Positions 8,123-15,970 of a stretch of DNA of 45,959 bases are shown here, in pieces. The translations under genes and the position numbers were made by a program. Numbering within the stretch: position 1 is the stretch's first letter; every line of letters starts with the position of its first letter. Under the pieces are notes generated by a model, which saw only the letters and a list, made by a program, of their open reading frames with translations, was not told where the DNA came from and searched no databases. This DNA is from Bacillota bacterium (lineage in GTDB: Bacteria; Bacillota; Clostridia; Peptostreptococcales; Anaerovoracaceae): assembly GCA_017397825.1 (NCBI GenBank), contig JAFQHT010000148.1, positions 1 through 45,959 of the forward strand, read 5' to 3'.

Positions 8123-9025
8123 ATGAATATTCAGTCCCTGACATATTTTATCCAGGTGGCAGACGCCAGAAGTTATTCCGTTGCTGCCAAAAAAATTTAT
8201 GTTGCCCAGTCATCTCTGAGTACAGCAGTCAAGAAGCTTGAGGAAGAACTTTCAGTCAAGCTGTTCAATTATGATGGCAAATCCCTCAACCTTACTATGG
8301 AGGGTGAGCGTTTTTATGAACTGGCCAAGGAGTTCCTCAGCTCATATGAACTTTTCTTCGAATCTGCAAAAAAAATCACTGACGACGTCTTCGGCACAAT
8401 TAATATTCTGCTTCCTATTCTGGTAAGTGATATTTTCTTTTCCGAGCCGCTGGCAGAGTTCCAGAAAAAATACCCGGATGTAAAAATCAATGTTACCAAC
8501 CGCGGAGGATACCAGACACAAAACCTTATTTCTGTAAACGAATATGACATTGGTGTAACAATCAAACCGCTGATTCAAAATACTTTCGAATGTATTGATA
8601 TTGCAAAATCTCCAATGGTTCTGGCGGTTCACGAGTCCAACCCTCTGGCCGACAAGGAAGAAGTAACCTACGAAGAACTTGTTTACGAAAATTTCCTGTC
8701 ATATGAAGAAGATTCCGTGCTTTACCAGAATTTTATCAGTAAAACAAAAGACGCCGGTTATGCTCCTCAGATTCTTATGAAGGCCGCAGAAACACCCTTA
8801 CTTCTGTCTGTCATAGAAAAAGGCACAGGGGTACTGGTGGTGCCTGAATGTGTTGTTGACTACCGCAAGTATTCCAACATCCGCGTAATACCTATCAGAG
8901 GCGAAGATGAAGGCTACCAGCTCATTATGGTATATAACAAGGATAAATACTTATCCACAGCAAGTGTTGCATTTATTGATTTTATAAAAGAATGGTATCA
9001 GGATAAGGAGAAGAAAAATGGCTAA
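8123..9025 (+). CDS. LysR-family transcriptional regulator
   Basis: A 300-residue LysR-type activator/repressor. The N-terminal winged helix reads MNIQSLTYFIQVADARSY..., with a recognition segment YVAQSSLSTAVKKLEEEL. A long linker helix and a periplasmic-binding-protein-like effector domain (about 90-295) follow. The start chosen is the ATG at 8123, seven bases after AAAAGGAGG; the ATG at 8117 is only one base from that site. It is divergent from the D-aminoacylase-like operon, the classical arrangement for a LysR controlling its neighbour; the effector could be an acyl amino acid or a product of its hydrolysis. Its last 8 bases overlap the next gene. Confidence 0.9.
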   Translation: MNIQSLTYFIQVADARSYSVAAKKIYVAQSSLSTAVKKLEEELSVKLFNYDGKSLNLTMEGERFYELAKEFLSSYELFFESAKKITDDVFGTINILLPILVSDIFFSEPLAEFQKKYPDVKINVTNRGGYQTQNLISVNEYDIGVTIKPLIQNTFECIDIAKSPMVLAVHESNPLADKEEVTYEELVYENFLSYEEDSVLYQNFISKTKDAGYAPQILMKAAETPLLLSVIEKGTGVLVVPECVVDYRKYSNIRVIPIRGEDEGYQLIMVYNKDKYLSTASVAFIDFIKEWYQDKEKKNG

Positions 9026-9806
9026 AAAGATCGGAACAATTATACTGATGCTGCTGATGCTGCTCTCACCTGCGGCTGCTTGGGCTGATGTAGGAGATGT
9101 GGAAACGCTGGTTCTCACCGAACACAATCTTGGCAGTGATGAGATGCACATTTCACTTCCTGAAGGGTGGTATTTCAATACACCAAGAGATATAGACGGA
9201 GAGTTCCTTAAAGTCTCCGAAAACTCCAGACGGAAACTTATAAAATATCTCAATGACAGCGATATCGACTATAATCTGGTTTCCAAAGATCTGCTTGATG
9301 AAATAAATATCATCTTTGTAAACAGCAGCCAGTCTAAAATGATGTACAACTTTTCCCTGCTTAACAGAGATGTTCTTATAGAACGTGCCAAATCTATGGT
9401 TGACATGGGAACCCAGGAAAACAAAGACATCAGAAGTACATATCACTCATATGAGTTGCAGGAGTTCAACGGCTGTATCTTCATGGTCTTTGAAGGAACC
9501 ATGGAAACACCAGAAGGAAAGGTTGATTTCTATCAGTATACAACAATGGTAAATGGTTTCGGTATAACCTTCACATACAGAGGTTCTGAAGGAACAGACT
9601 ATGAAAGCGGCAAACTCCTGCTTGATAAAATTGCACATAGTTTTACTGTTGATGAAATCAAGGAAGCTGATCTGAAAGAAAATATGATCAAGCAGATGAT
9701 TGCACCGGCCGCCCTTGTTGCAGGGTTCATAGGTTTCACAATTTTCCTTTTCATCAGACAGCTGAGAAAAAACAAAAAAGAAGAAAAAGCTAAATTGAAT
9801 AAATAG
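9018..9806 (+). CDS. Secreted/membrane-anchored protein of unknown function
   Basis: I do not recognise a family. The 262 residues begin with a signal peptide (MAKKIGTIILMLLMLLSPAAAWA, likely cleaved after AWA). An extracytoplasmic domain of about 200 residues contains ISLPEGWYF early, and a FNGCIFMVFEGTMETPEGKVDFYQYTTMVNG core resembling the PsbP/DUF1795-like fold seen in small secreted proteins. A single transmembrane helix (about 228-246) and a lysine-rich cytoplasmic tail follow. This suggests a type I membrane protein. It overlaps the LysR gene by 8 bases and uses an AAGGAG inside it, so the two are coupled. A terminator follows. The fold comparison is weak. Confidence 0.75.
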   Translation: MAKKIGTIILMLLMLLSPAAAWADVGDVETLVLTEHNLGSDEMHISLPEGWYFNTPRDIDGEFLKVSENSRRKLIKYLNDSDIDYNLVSKDLLDEINIIFVNSSQSKMMYNFSLLNRDVLIERAKSMVDMGTQENKDIRSTYHSYELQEFNGCIFMVFEGTMETPEGKVDFYQYTTMVNGFGITFTYRGSEGTDYESGKLLLDKIAHSFTVDEIKEADLKENMIKQMIAPAALVAGFIGFTIFLFIRQLRKNKKEEKAKLNK

Positions 9807-9818
9807 TCCTCATTAAAG

Positions 9819-9852
9819 AAGCCCTGCATCTGAAATGCAGGGCTTTTGCTTT
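9819..9852. terminator. Intrinsic terminator
   Basis: AAGCCCTGCAT (9819-9829) and ATGCAGGGCTT (9835-9845) form a perfect 11-bp stem with a five-base loop and a T-rich tail. It separates the convergent LysR unit and the carboxypeptidase gene. Confidence 0.85.
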
Positions 9853-9878
9853 ATATGATTTGTAAAAGATATAATTTT

Positions 9879-10844
9879 TTATTGCTGTGGCGGCACCTTA
9901 TCCAGATACTCTTCAAGTGTCAGGTCATTGGCCATAATATATGTTGCCACATCAATTCCCACATATCTCAGGTGCCAAGGTTCATAAGCATAACCTGTGA
10001 TATCGGTTTTTCCCTTTGGATAACGGATAATGAAACCATATTCATGGCAGTGATCGTTAATCCACTGTCCGTCAGCATAATCAATGAAATCCTGAGTCAG
10101 GCCCCAGCCCATGGATGCAGATGTCACATCCAGTGCCAGTCCTGTATGGTGCTCACTTCTTCCAGGATATGCAGAGCGCACATTGGTTGTTTCTCTGCCG
10201 CGGTTTTTCAGTGAATTATTAAACAGAGTCTTCTGAGTATTGTACGATCTCATTGTAGAACAGAGCTTCAGATCAAAACCCTCTTCCTTGGCATCAGCAT
10301 ACATTTTCTTATATGCTTCGTAGGCAACATCCTTCATTTCCATATCGGTATATGTGCCGTACTTATTGTCAATGGTCACCAGATCTTTTGGTTTATAGTC
10401 TTTGGAAACAGTGTAGTACTTGTTTACCAGAACCAGCAGATCTCCGTCATCTGCAACGCGGGTTTCAATAACTTCCGGAATGCCCCGGACGCTGTGATCC
10501 TCACCTTTGGACGGTGCGTCCGGATCATCATTCAGATTACCCGGCCATACAGTAGTCTGCACAGTAGGATCATCTGTAGATACCGGCGGCTCTACTATTT
10601 CATCTGCAGGCGGGTCTTCTTCCTCCGGCGGCAGCTGATTTTCCTCATCAACAGGAGGCTCAACCGGATCGTCCACACTGACAGCATTATCCTCATCATC
10701 TACCGATGGATCCACAGAAACCTGCACATCCCCATTATCCTCATTGCCCTGTGCTGCACCTTCGCTGGCACCACAGCCGGCAATAATCATCACGCTGCAC
10801 ATCAGCAGCAATGCAAGAATCCACATAAATACTTTCTTCCTCAT
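9879..10844 (-). CDS. VanY-type D-alanyl-D-alanine carboxypeptidase lipoprotein
   Basis: A zinc LAS-family peptidase that trims the terminal D-Ala of peptidoglycan stem peptides outside the membrane. The N-terminus is a lipoprotein signal (MRKKVFMWILALLLMCSV...) with lipobox IIAGC. A long acidic, proline-rich linker follows (roughly 25-110, many DD, EE and PP), then the VanY domain with SEHHTGLALDV (zinc His and Asp) and EPWHLRYVG (third zinc His). GGAAGGAG lies 11 bases before the chosen ATG. It is 28 bases downstream of a MATE gene and probably co-transcribed. The acidic linker likely spaces the enzyme from the membrane. Nothing ties it to vancomycin resistance. Confidence 0.9.
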   Translation of the reverse strand: MRKKVFMWILALLLMCSVMIIAGCGASEGAAQGNEDNGDVQVSVDPSVDDEDNAVSVDDPVEPPVDEENQLPPEEEDPPADEIVEPPVSTDDPTVQTTVWPGNLNDDPDAPSKGEDHSVRGIPEVIETRVADDGDLLVLVNKYYTVSKDYKPKDLVTIDNKYGTYTDMEMKDVAYEAYKKMYADAKEEGFDLKLCSTMRSYNTQKTLFNNSLKNRGRETTNVRSAYPGRSEHHTGLALDVTSASMGWGLTQDFIDYADGQWINDHCHEYGFIIRYPKGKTDITGYAYEPWHLRYVGIDVATYIMANDLTLEEYLDKVPPQQ

Positions 10845-10872
10845 AATACAGTTTTCTCCTTCCAGTATATTC

Positions 10873-12204
10873 TTAATATCCATAATGTTTCCTGTATTTT
10901 AAAAGCAGCCACACTGCCATGACCGCAGAAAGAATCTCCGACACAGGCAGCGCCCACCATACTCCGTCAATGCCCCATAGCATAGGCAGCAGTATAAGTG
11001 CTCCCGCCTGCAAGGCAAAAGTTCTCATAAAAGAAATCAGCGCAGAAATTTTGCCGTTGTTAAGTGCTGTGAAAAATCCCGAAGCCAGAATATTGATTCC
11101 GCTGAAGAATATGCTCACTGCCAGAATTGCAAATCCGCTTATCATCAGCTCCGCCAGCACCTCATCTTTTGACGCAAAAATCATGGTAAGCGGCCGGTTG
11201 AAGATTTCTGCTGCTGCTACCATGGCTCCCGAAAAAATCAGAGTAAATTTCAGCGCAAAACTGAAAATTTTCTTTATGTTATCACGGTTGCCCGCACCAT
11301 AGTTGTAACTTACAAGTGGTCCCAGACCGGATGTGAACCCGATAAAAACCGCAACAAATATAAACTGCAGGTAAAGAATCGCACTGATTGCCGCTACCCC
11401 CTTTTCACCCACCAGATTCATCATCTGAATGTTGAATAAAGCAGTTGTAATTGCACTTGCCAGGTTTACCACCATTTCTGAAGAACCATTGCCCATAGCC
11501 TTGAGTATATCATATGTTACCCATACAGGCCTGGCAAATCTAAGCAGGTTTTTTCCCGAAAAAAATACTGTAAGCGGCACCAGCCCGCCAATGCATATTC
11601 CTATGGAGGACGCAAGAGCCGCACCGGTAAGTCCCATGTCCCACACACCTACAAAAAGCAGGTCAAGGACCACATTAAGTACGCCGCTGACTACCGACAG
11701 ACACAGGCCCATTCTAGGGCGGTCCGCAGTTACCAGGAAGCTCTGGAACAGCACCTGCATAACCCACACAGGGCTGACTGCCACCATAATGTTTCCGTAT
11801 TCCACGCAGTACGGCAGCAGGGCCTCATCAGATCCCATGAGCATATAAATCTGCTCATCCACAAGGAAAAATGCCGCTGTCAGAACAGCTACCAGTCCCA
11901 CATTCAGAAGCACAGTCAATGTAAGAAAGCTCCGCGCCTCATCAACCTTGCCTTCACCCAGTTTCTTGCCGATAAGGGCATTGGCTCCCATACCGAACAT
12001 AAAAGCAAGGGCCATTGTTATATTCAGTACCGGATACACTATGTTAATTGCCGAAAGCCCTACACTTCCCACAAAATTCGACACCACGATACCATCCACA
12101 ATAGAATACATGGATATGAAAACCATTCTTATCATGGTCGGCACTGCAAAGCCCAACATATTTCCGGCCGTCACAGGTTTGTTATATATAAGATTCTCGT
12201 TCAA
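10873..12204 (-). CDS. MATE-family efflux transporter
   Basis: A 443-residue multidrug/toxin extrusion antiporter with twelve predicted membrane segments in two pseudo-symmetric halves. The opening MIRMVFISMYSIVDGIVVSNFVGSVGLSAINIVYPVL is typical of NorM/DinF-like proteins, and a GLGPLVSYNYGAGN loop occurs in the second half. Translation starts at a TTG seven bases after GGAGG; no ATG sits correctly. A strong promoter lies upstream. The substrate cannot be predicted. The next gene in the same direction encodes the VanY-type peptidase. Confidence 0.9.
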   Translation of the reverse strand: MNENLIYNKPVTAGNMLGFAVPTMIRMVFISMYSIVDGIVVSNFVGSVGLSAINIVYPVLNITMALAFMFGMGANALIGKKLGEGKVDEARSFLTLTVLLNVGLVAVLTAAFFLVDEQIYMLMGSDEALLPYCVEYGNIMVAVSPVWVMQVLFQSFLVTADRPRMGLCLSVVSGVLNVVLDLLFVGVWDMGLTGAALASSIGICIGGLVPLTVFFSGKNLLRFARPVWVTYDILKAMGNGSSEMVVNLASAITTALFNIQMMNLVGEKGVAAISAILYLQFIFVAVFIGFTSGLGPLVSYNYGAGNRDNIKKIFSFALKFTLIFSGAMVAAAEIFNRPLTMIFASKDEVLAELMISGFAILAVSIFFSGINILASGFFTALNNGKISALISFMRTFALQAGALILLPMLWGIDGVWWALPVSEILSAVMAVWLLLKYRKHYGY

Positions 12205-12232
12205 AGATTTCCCTCCATTTAAATCTTTTTAT

Positions 12233-12261
12233 ATTATACCTGCTGTTCTTCAACTGTGCAA
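12233..12261 (-). promoter_or_regulatory. Sigma-A promoter of the MATE-vanY unit
   Basis: Minus-strand TTGCAC (12256-12261) and TATAAT (12233-12238) with a 17-base spacer, 29 bases before the TTG start. Confidence 0.7.
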
Positions 12262-12270
12262 GTTGTGTTA

Positions 12271-12296
12271 TATATTTCCTGCTCCCTGCATATATT
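12271..12296 (+). promoter_or_regulatory. Possible sigma-E-type promoter for spoIIID
   Basis: CATATATT at 12289-12296 matches seven of eight positions of the mother-cell sigma-E -10 consensus CATACAnT, and TATATT lies 12 bases upstream. spoIIID is transcribed by sigma-E in Bacillus. No sigma-A -35 box is evident. The match is suggestive only. Confidence 0.35.
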
Positions 12297-12330
12297 GTTT
12301 TTAACAAGCAGGTAAGGAGTGTGTCTTGCA

Positions 12331-12588
12331 ATGAAAGACTATATAGAAGAAAGAGTTCTGGAGCTGGCTCATTATATAATCAGCACTAACTCCACAGTCA
12401 GAGCCGCCGCCAGGAAATTCCGCGTCAGTAAATCAACTGTACATAAAGATGTGACGGAGAGGCTCCTTGAAATCAACCCGGGCCTGGCCGCAGAAGTAAA
12501 AGATGTTCTGGAAAACAACAAAGCCGAGCGCCATCTCAGAGGCGGCATGGCTACCAAAGAAAAATATCAGCACGCAAAAGAAAAATAA
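12331..12588 (+). CDS. spoIIID: Sporulation transcriptional regulator SpoIIID
   Basis: SpoIIID is a small DNA-binding protein that activates and represses mother-cell genes after engulfment. The 85 residues align along their full length with the Bacillus protein: MKDYIEERVLELAHYI, the helix-turn-helix RAAARKFRVSKSTVHKDVTERL, then EINPGLAAEVKDVL and RHLRGGMATKEKY. The ATG lies 11 bases after AAGGAG; an in-frame GTG overlapping that site is unlikely. Intrinsic terminator directly downstream. This is the clearest evidence that the organism can sporulate. Confidence 0.95.
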   Translation: MKDYIEERVLELAHYIISTNSTVRAAARKFRVSKSTVHKDVTERLLEINPGLAAEVKDVLENNKAERHLRGGMATKEKYQHAKEK

Positions 12589-12610
12589 CGGCCCGGCGGG
12601 TCGTTTTTTT
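12589..12610 (+). terminator. Intrinsic terminator of spoIIID
   Basis: CGGCCC pairs with GGGTCG (one G-U pair) around GGC, followed by seven T. It begins directly at the stop codon. Confidence 0.75.
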
Positions 12611-12612
12611 AC

Positions 12613-12641
12613 TTGGCAAAAACATATCATTGGCATATAAT
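12613..12641 (+). promoter_or_regulatory. Sigma-A promoter of the threonine aldolase gene
   Basis: TTGGCA (12613-12618), 17-base spacer, consensus TATAAT (12636-12641). The untranslated leader is about 65 bases. Confidence 0.8.
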
Positions 12642-12713
12642 GTATTTGTAGCAGTCTGGCCTGTATGCCGGCCGGACATGGAACAGATTACAATCCTTAA
12701 GGAGGAAAGATAA

Positions 12714-13739
12714 ATGATTTATTTCAGAAGTGATTACAGTTTAGGTGCTCATCCTAAGATTATGCAGGCTCTGATGGATACAAACATGGAGCATACTGAC
12801 GGCTACTGTCTGGACGCTTTCAGCGACGACTGTACCGAAATGATCCGTCAGTGGGTAGGCAAACCTGATGCAGACATTCACTATTTTGTGGGCGGAACAC
12901 CTTGTAATACCACTACAATTTCTGCAGGCCTCAGACCTTATGAAGGAGTTATCACTCCTGCAACAGGCCATATTTATGTTCACGAAACAGGCTCCATCGA
13001 GCTCAACGGACACCGCCAGTTTGCAATGGCAACTCCTGACGGCAAACTCCGTCCTGAAGACATTGAAAAAGCTCTTCTTCACCACGAAGACGAACATACA
13101 GTAATCCCTAAAATGGTTTACATCACTCACCCGACAGAAAACGGCGGCGTATATACAAAGGCTGAAATGACTGCCCTTTCCGAATGCTGCAGAAGGCACG
13201 GCCTGACTTTCTATGTGGACGGCGCACGTCTTGGTACAGCACTCACATGGCCAACCAACGACCTGGAAATCACAGAAATTGCAGACTTAGTTGATGCTTT
13301 CTACATCGGTGGTACTAAAATCGGTGCTCTTTTCGGCGAAGCTCTCGTAGTTGTTCACCCTGAAAAGTTTGACGACCACTTCCGCTACATGATCAAGCGC
13401 CAGTGCGCACTCCTGGCAAAGGGCCGCCTGATTCCAGTCCAGCTCAAAGCCCTCTTCGAAGGCGGCAAGGACTCCATATATTATGAAATGTCCCGTCACG
13501 AAAACGAACTTGCAATCAGACTTGCCAAGGGCGTAATAGAAAAAGGCTACGAACTCTGGCTTCCGCACCAGACCAACCAGGTATTCGTAATCGTAGACAA
13601 CGAGAAAATCGCCCAGCTTGAAGAAAACTTCTTCTTCTACACCTGGTGTCCTTACGACGAAACCCGCTCTGTAATCAGACTTGTAACCAACTGGAACTCC
13701 AAAGAAGAAGAAATCGACGCTATTTTAGCAGCACTGTAA
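12714..13739 (+). CDS. ltaE: Low-specificity L-threonine aldolase family (PLP)
   Basis: A 341-residue PLP enzyme of the beta-eliminating lyase/threonine aldolase family that cleaves threonine (or allo-threonine) to glycine and acetaldehyde. Motifs: FRSDYSLGAHPKIMQAL at the start, the cofactor-stacking His in HIYVHETGSIE (about 90), YVDGARLG (Asp about 169) and the Schiff-base lysine in YIGGTKIGALFGEA (about 202). AAGGAGG lies 8 bases before the ATG. It has its own promoter and terminator and codon use suggesting good expression. Stereospecificity cannot be told from sequence. Confidence 0.85.
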   Translation: MIYFRSDYSLGAHPKIMQALMDTNMEHTDGYCLDAFSDDCTEMIRQWVGKPDADIHYFVGGTPCNTTTISAGLRPYEGVITPATGHIYVHETGSIELNGHRQFAMATPDGKLRPEDIEKALLHHEDEHTVIPKMVYITHPTENGGVYTKAEMTALSECCRRHGLTFYVDGARLGTALTWPTNDLEITEIADLVDAFYIGGTKIGALFGEALVVVHPEKFDDHFRYMIKRQCALLAKGRLIPVQLKALFEGGKDSIYYEMSRHENELAIRLAKGVIEKGYELWLPHQTNQVFVIVDNEKIAQLEENFFFYTWCPYDETRSVIRLVTNWNSKEEEIDAILAAL

Positions 13740-13756
13740 GCTTATAAACAGACACA

Positions 13757-13785
13757 AAAAACCGGTCCTGACGACCGGTTTTTTT
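13757..13785. terminator. Bidirectional intrinsic terminator
   Basis: ACCGGTC (13761-13767) and GACCGGT (13773-13779) flank a five-base loop, with A-run upstream and T-run downstream, so it works for both convergent genes. Confidence 0.9.
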
Positions 13786-13794
13786 AATTCTTTT

Positions 13795-14871
13795 TTATTC
13801 TCCCAGATTTCTGCCGGTATTCTTGTACTTTTTAAGCACACTGTCGGCAATCATGTTCTGGCCCAGCTGTTCTGCGCGTACTCGCTGTTCGTAAGGAGTC
13901 AGGTTGTTTACATCTTTTATGTGTCTGCGCACAGGTTTCGGTACTACCGCCATGTAAATCAGCGGTGACACAAGCAGGCAGTCAATCAGCACCCAGGCAA
14001 CAAACAGCACAGCCATCACACCTGTGGAGATAGTCTCTGTTGTTGCAAGTCCTATAATGGCAACCACGCCCAGTACGAATATCATGCTGGTAAGGTAAAG
14101 TCTCTCAACCTTATTTATTGCCTTGCTGAGGGCCTCATCAAACCACTGAGTTTTCAGTTTCTTCACTATATATTTTGCCCATCTGAACTGGACATTGGCC
14201 AGATAAATGCAGCATTTGAAATCATCAAAAGTTGCAGGCTGCGCCGGGATTTCTTCAGGCCCCAGTTCACTGGCTGCATCTCCGTAAAAAATCTGTGCAC
14301 GGATTACAATGCCTTCTCCCATTACAGAATATTCCACCTTTTCACCGGCTTCAGATTCGAGCACCAGAAGCTGTCCCGGATTAATCATGTGGCTTTCTCC
14401 GCAGCAGTTTACCACCGCATAACCCTCTTTGCAATAAAGCGCATGTGTGGCAAGAGGTTTTTCAGTTTCGAATGAGGAAGCAAACTCTGTTTTTGCGGCC
14501 ACAGGATAAATCAGGTCCAGATAACCTTCGCTTCCTTTGCGGACCATCAGGTTGTAATCTGTGATTCTGCCGAAGCTTTTGGTTTTCCATCCTCCGTCAA
14601 AACGGTCCTGCTCCAGCTCTTTCAGGCGGGCAACCCTTTCCCCTTCATAGCTGAGAACAACTTCACCCTCAAGAACCATGATTACTCTGTCATAGTCAGG
14701 TAGTTTTGAAAAGTCGGACTCTTCCTGCTCAATTGTTGCAGAACTCAGTCTCCACAAAAAGTTTCTTTCCAGATAATCTGAACTATGTGGATAAATTGCC
14801 AGCTGAGTGGTTTTACCGCCGGTCCAGTTGCTTACTTTATAATTTTCTTCCTTAAAAAGATATTGTTTCAT
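13795..14871 (-). CDS. HutD/Ves-family cupin fused to a two-helix membrane domain
   Basis: The first ~190 residues carry the HutD/Ves bicupin signature: VSNWTGGKTTQLAIYP, FLWRLSSATIEQEESDFSKLPDYDRVIMVLEGEVVLSYEG, FDGGW, and ITDYNLMVRKG. HutD proteins are linked elsewhere to histidine utilisation control but lack a firm biochemical role. The C-terminal ~150 residues are not part of HutD: a hydrophilic region (AKYIVKKLKTQWFDEALSKAINKVERLYL) leads to two transmembrane helices (about 255-305) and a basic tail. The fusion makes this a membrane-attached sensor-like cupin. No hut genes are nearby. The ATG follows GGGGAT, a modest ribosome site. Confidence 0.75.
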   Translation of the reverse strand: MKQYLFKEENYKVSNWTGGKTTQLAIYPHSSDYLERNFLWRLSSATIEQEESDFSKLPDYDRVIMVLEGEVVLSYEGERVARLKELEQDRFDGGWKTKSFGRITDYNLMVRKGSEGYLDLIYPVAAKTEFASSFETEKPLATHALYCKEGYAVVNCCGESHMINPGQLLVLESEAGEKVEYSVMGEGIVIRAQIFYGDAASELGPEEIPAQPATFDDFKCCIYLANVQFRWAKYIVKKLKTQWFDEALSKAINKVERLYLTSMIFVLGVVAIIGLATTETISTGVMAVLFVAWVLIDCLLVSPLIYMAVVPKPVRRHIKDVNNLTPYEQRVRAEQLGQNMIADSVLKKYKNTGRNLGE

Positions 14872-14975
14872 ACGTATATCCCCTGATTTTTGTTTTATAA
14901 TTATTTCATACAGTATACCATATCAAAGGCTCCGTAAGCAAGTCTGATGGTAAAATACCCCAAAAGGTAAAAAAC

Positions 14976-15004
14976 TTGTAATTTCCTGCCGGATAATATA
15001 TAAT
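14976..15004 (+). promoter_or_regulatory. Sigma-A promoter of the E2-like gene
   Basis: TTGTAA (14976-14981), 17-base spacer, TATAAT (14999-15004), 77 bases upstream of the ATG. Confidence 0.7.
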
Positions 15005-15080
15005 AAATTTATCTATGCAAATGGATAATCAGCTTTAAACACATATATAAACAACTCATTAACCCAAAGGAGGGCGACAA

Positions 15081-15953
15081 ATGTATAGAGCAGACGGCTA
15101 CCGCGTCCGCGGAAATGACGCCATGTACGAATTGGTCCCTTATATCATGCCGTATCGTTACGATGCATCAAATACAGTAACTGTAGATATTGACCTGGCA
15201 CCAATACAGGATTACATAAGAAAATGCCGCAAAAAAGGTATTCAGATGAGTCACATGAGCATCATCATTGCAGGGGCACTGAGACTTGTTTCACAGAACC
15301 CTTATCTGAACCGTTTCGTTATGAACCGTAAAATTTACTCAAGAAACCATTTCTGCGTTTCTTTCGTTACACTGCAGCCTGGCAAAACCAGTGACACTGT
15401 AACCAAATTATATTTCAATCTGGACGACGATATCTTTACTGTTAACCAGAAAGTGCAGGAGGCAATCGAAAAGACTCAGATTCCTACATCACAGAATGCA
15501 CTGGACAAACTCATGTCCCGTCTTCTGGCAATTCCGTTCCTTGTAGGAGGTGCTGTAGGCATTCTGAAATTTATCGACAAGTATTTTACACTTCCATTTT
15601 CAATTATCAATGCCAGCCCGTTCCATACAAGCCTTTTTGTTACCAATCTGGCTTCAATCAGAACCAACACAATTCATCATCATCTGTATGAATTCGGTAC
15701 TACGGGCATCTTCATTTCCATGGGTCAGCCTATGAAGAAAACTTACCTCAACGGTGAAAACGTGGAAGAGCGCAAAATCATGGAACTTGGTATCGTTACC
15801 GACGAACGTATTGCCAATGGCCACTATTACGGCCGCTGTTTCAGAGAGCTTAACAGACTTTACAAGAATCCTGAAATTCTGGAAACCAAGCCGGAAACAG
15901 TGGTAAAAGACCCTCATGTAAAGAAGAAAAACCCTAAATTTATAGTAAAATAA
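15081..15953 (+). CDS. 2-oxoacid dehydrogenase E2-like acyltransferase fold protein
   Basis: A 290-residue stand-alone protein with the chloramphenicol-acetyltransferase/E2 catalytic fold, without lipoyl or subunit-binding domains. Recognisable parts: YIMPYRYDASNTVTVDIDLAPIQDYI, MSHMSIIIAGALRLVSQNPYLNRFV, SLFVTNLASI, and the C-terminal TDERIANGHYYGR, which aligns with the E2 active-site motif DHRxxDG. The catalytic His is a Glu and the motif Asp is an Asn, so classical acyl transfer is doubtful. AAAGGAGG lies seven to eight bases before the ATG. It is followed 17 bases later by a C_GCAxxG_C_C gene, probably in the same transcript. Confidence 0.75.
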   Translation: MYRADGYRVRGNDAMYELVPYIMPYRYDASNTVTVDIDLAPIQDYIRKCRKKGIQMSHMSIIIAGALRLVSQNPYLNRFVMNRKIYSRNHFCVSFVTLQPGKTSDTVTKLYFNLDDDIFTVNQKVQEAIEKTQIPTSQNALDKLMSRLLAIPFLVGGAVGILKFIDKYFTLPFSIINASPFHTSLFVTNLASIRTNTIHHHLYEFGTTGIFISMGQPMKKTYLNGENVEERKIMELGIVTDERIANGHYYGRCFRELNRLYKNPEILETKPETVVKDPHVKKKNPKFIVK

Positions 15954-15970
15954 TCAGACGAGGTGCTACT

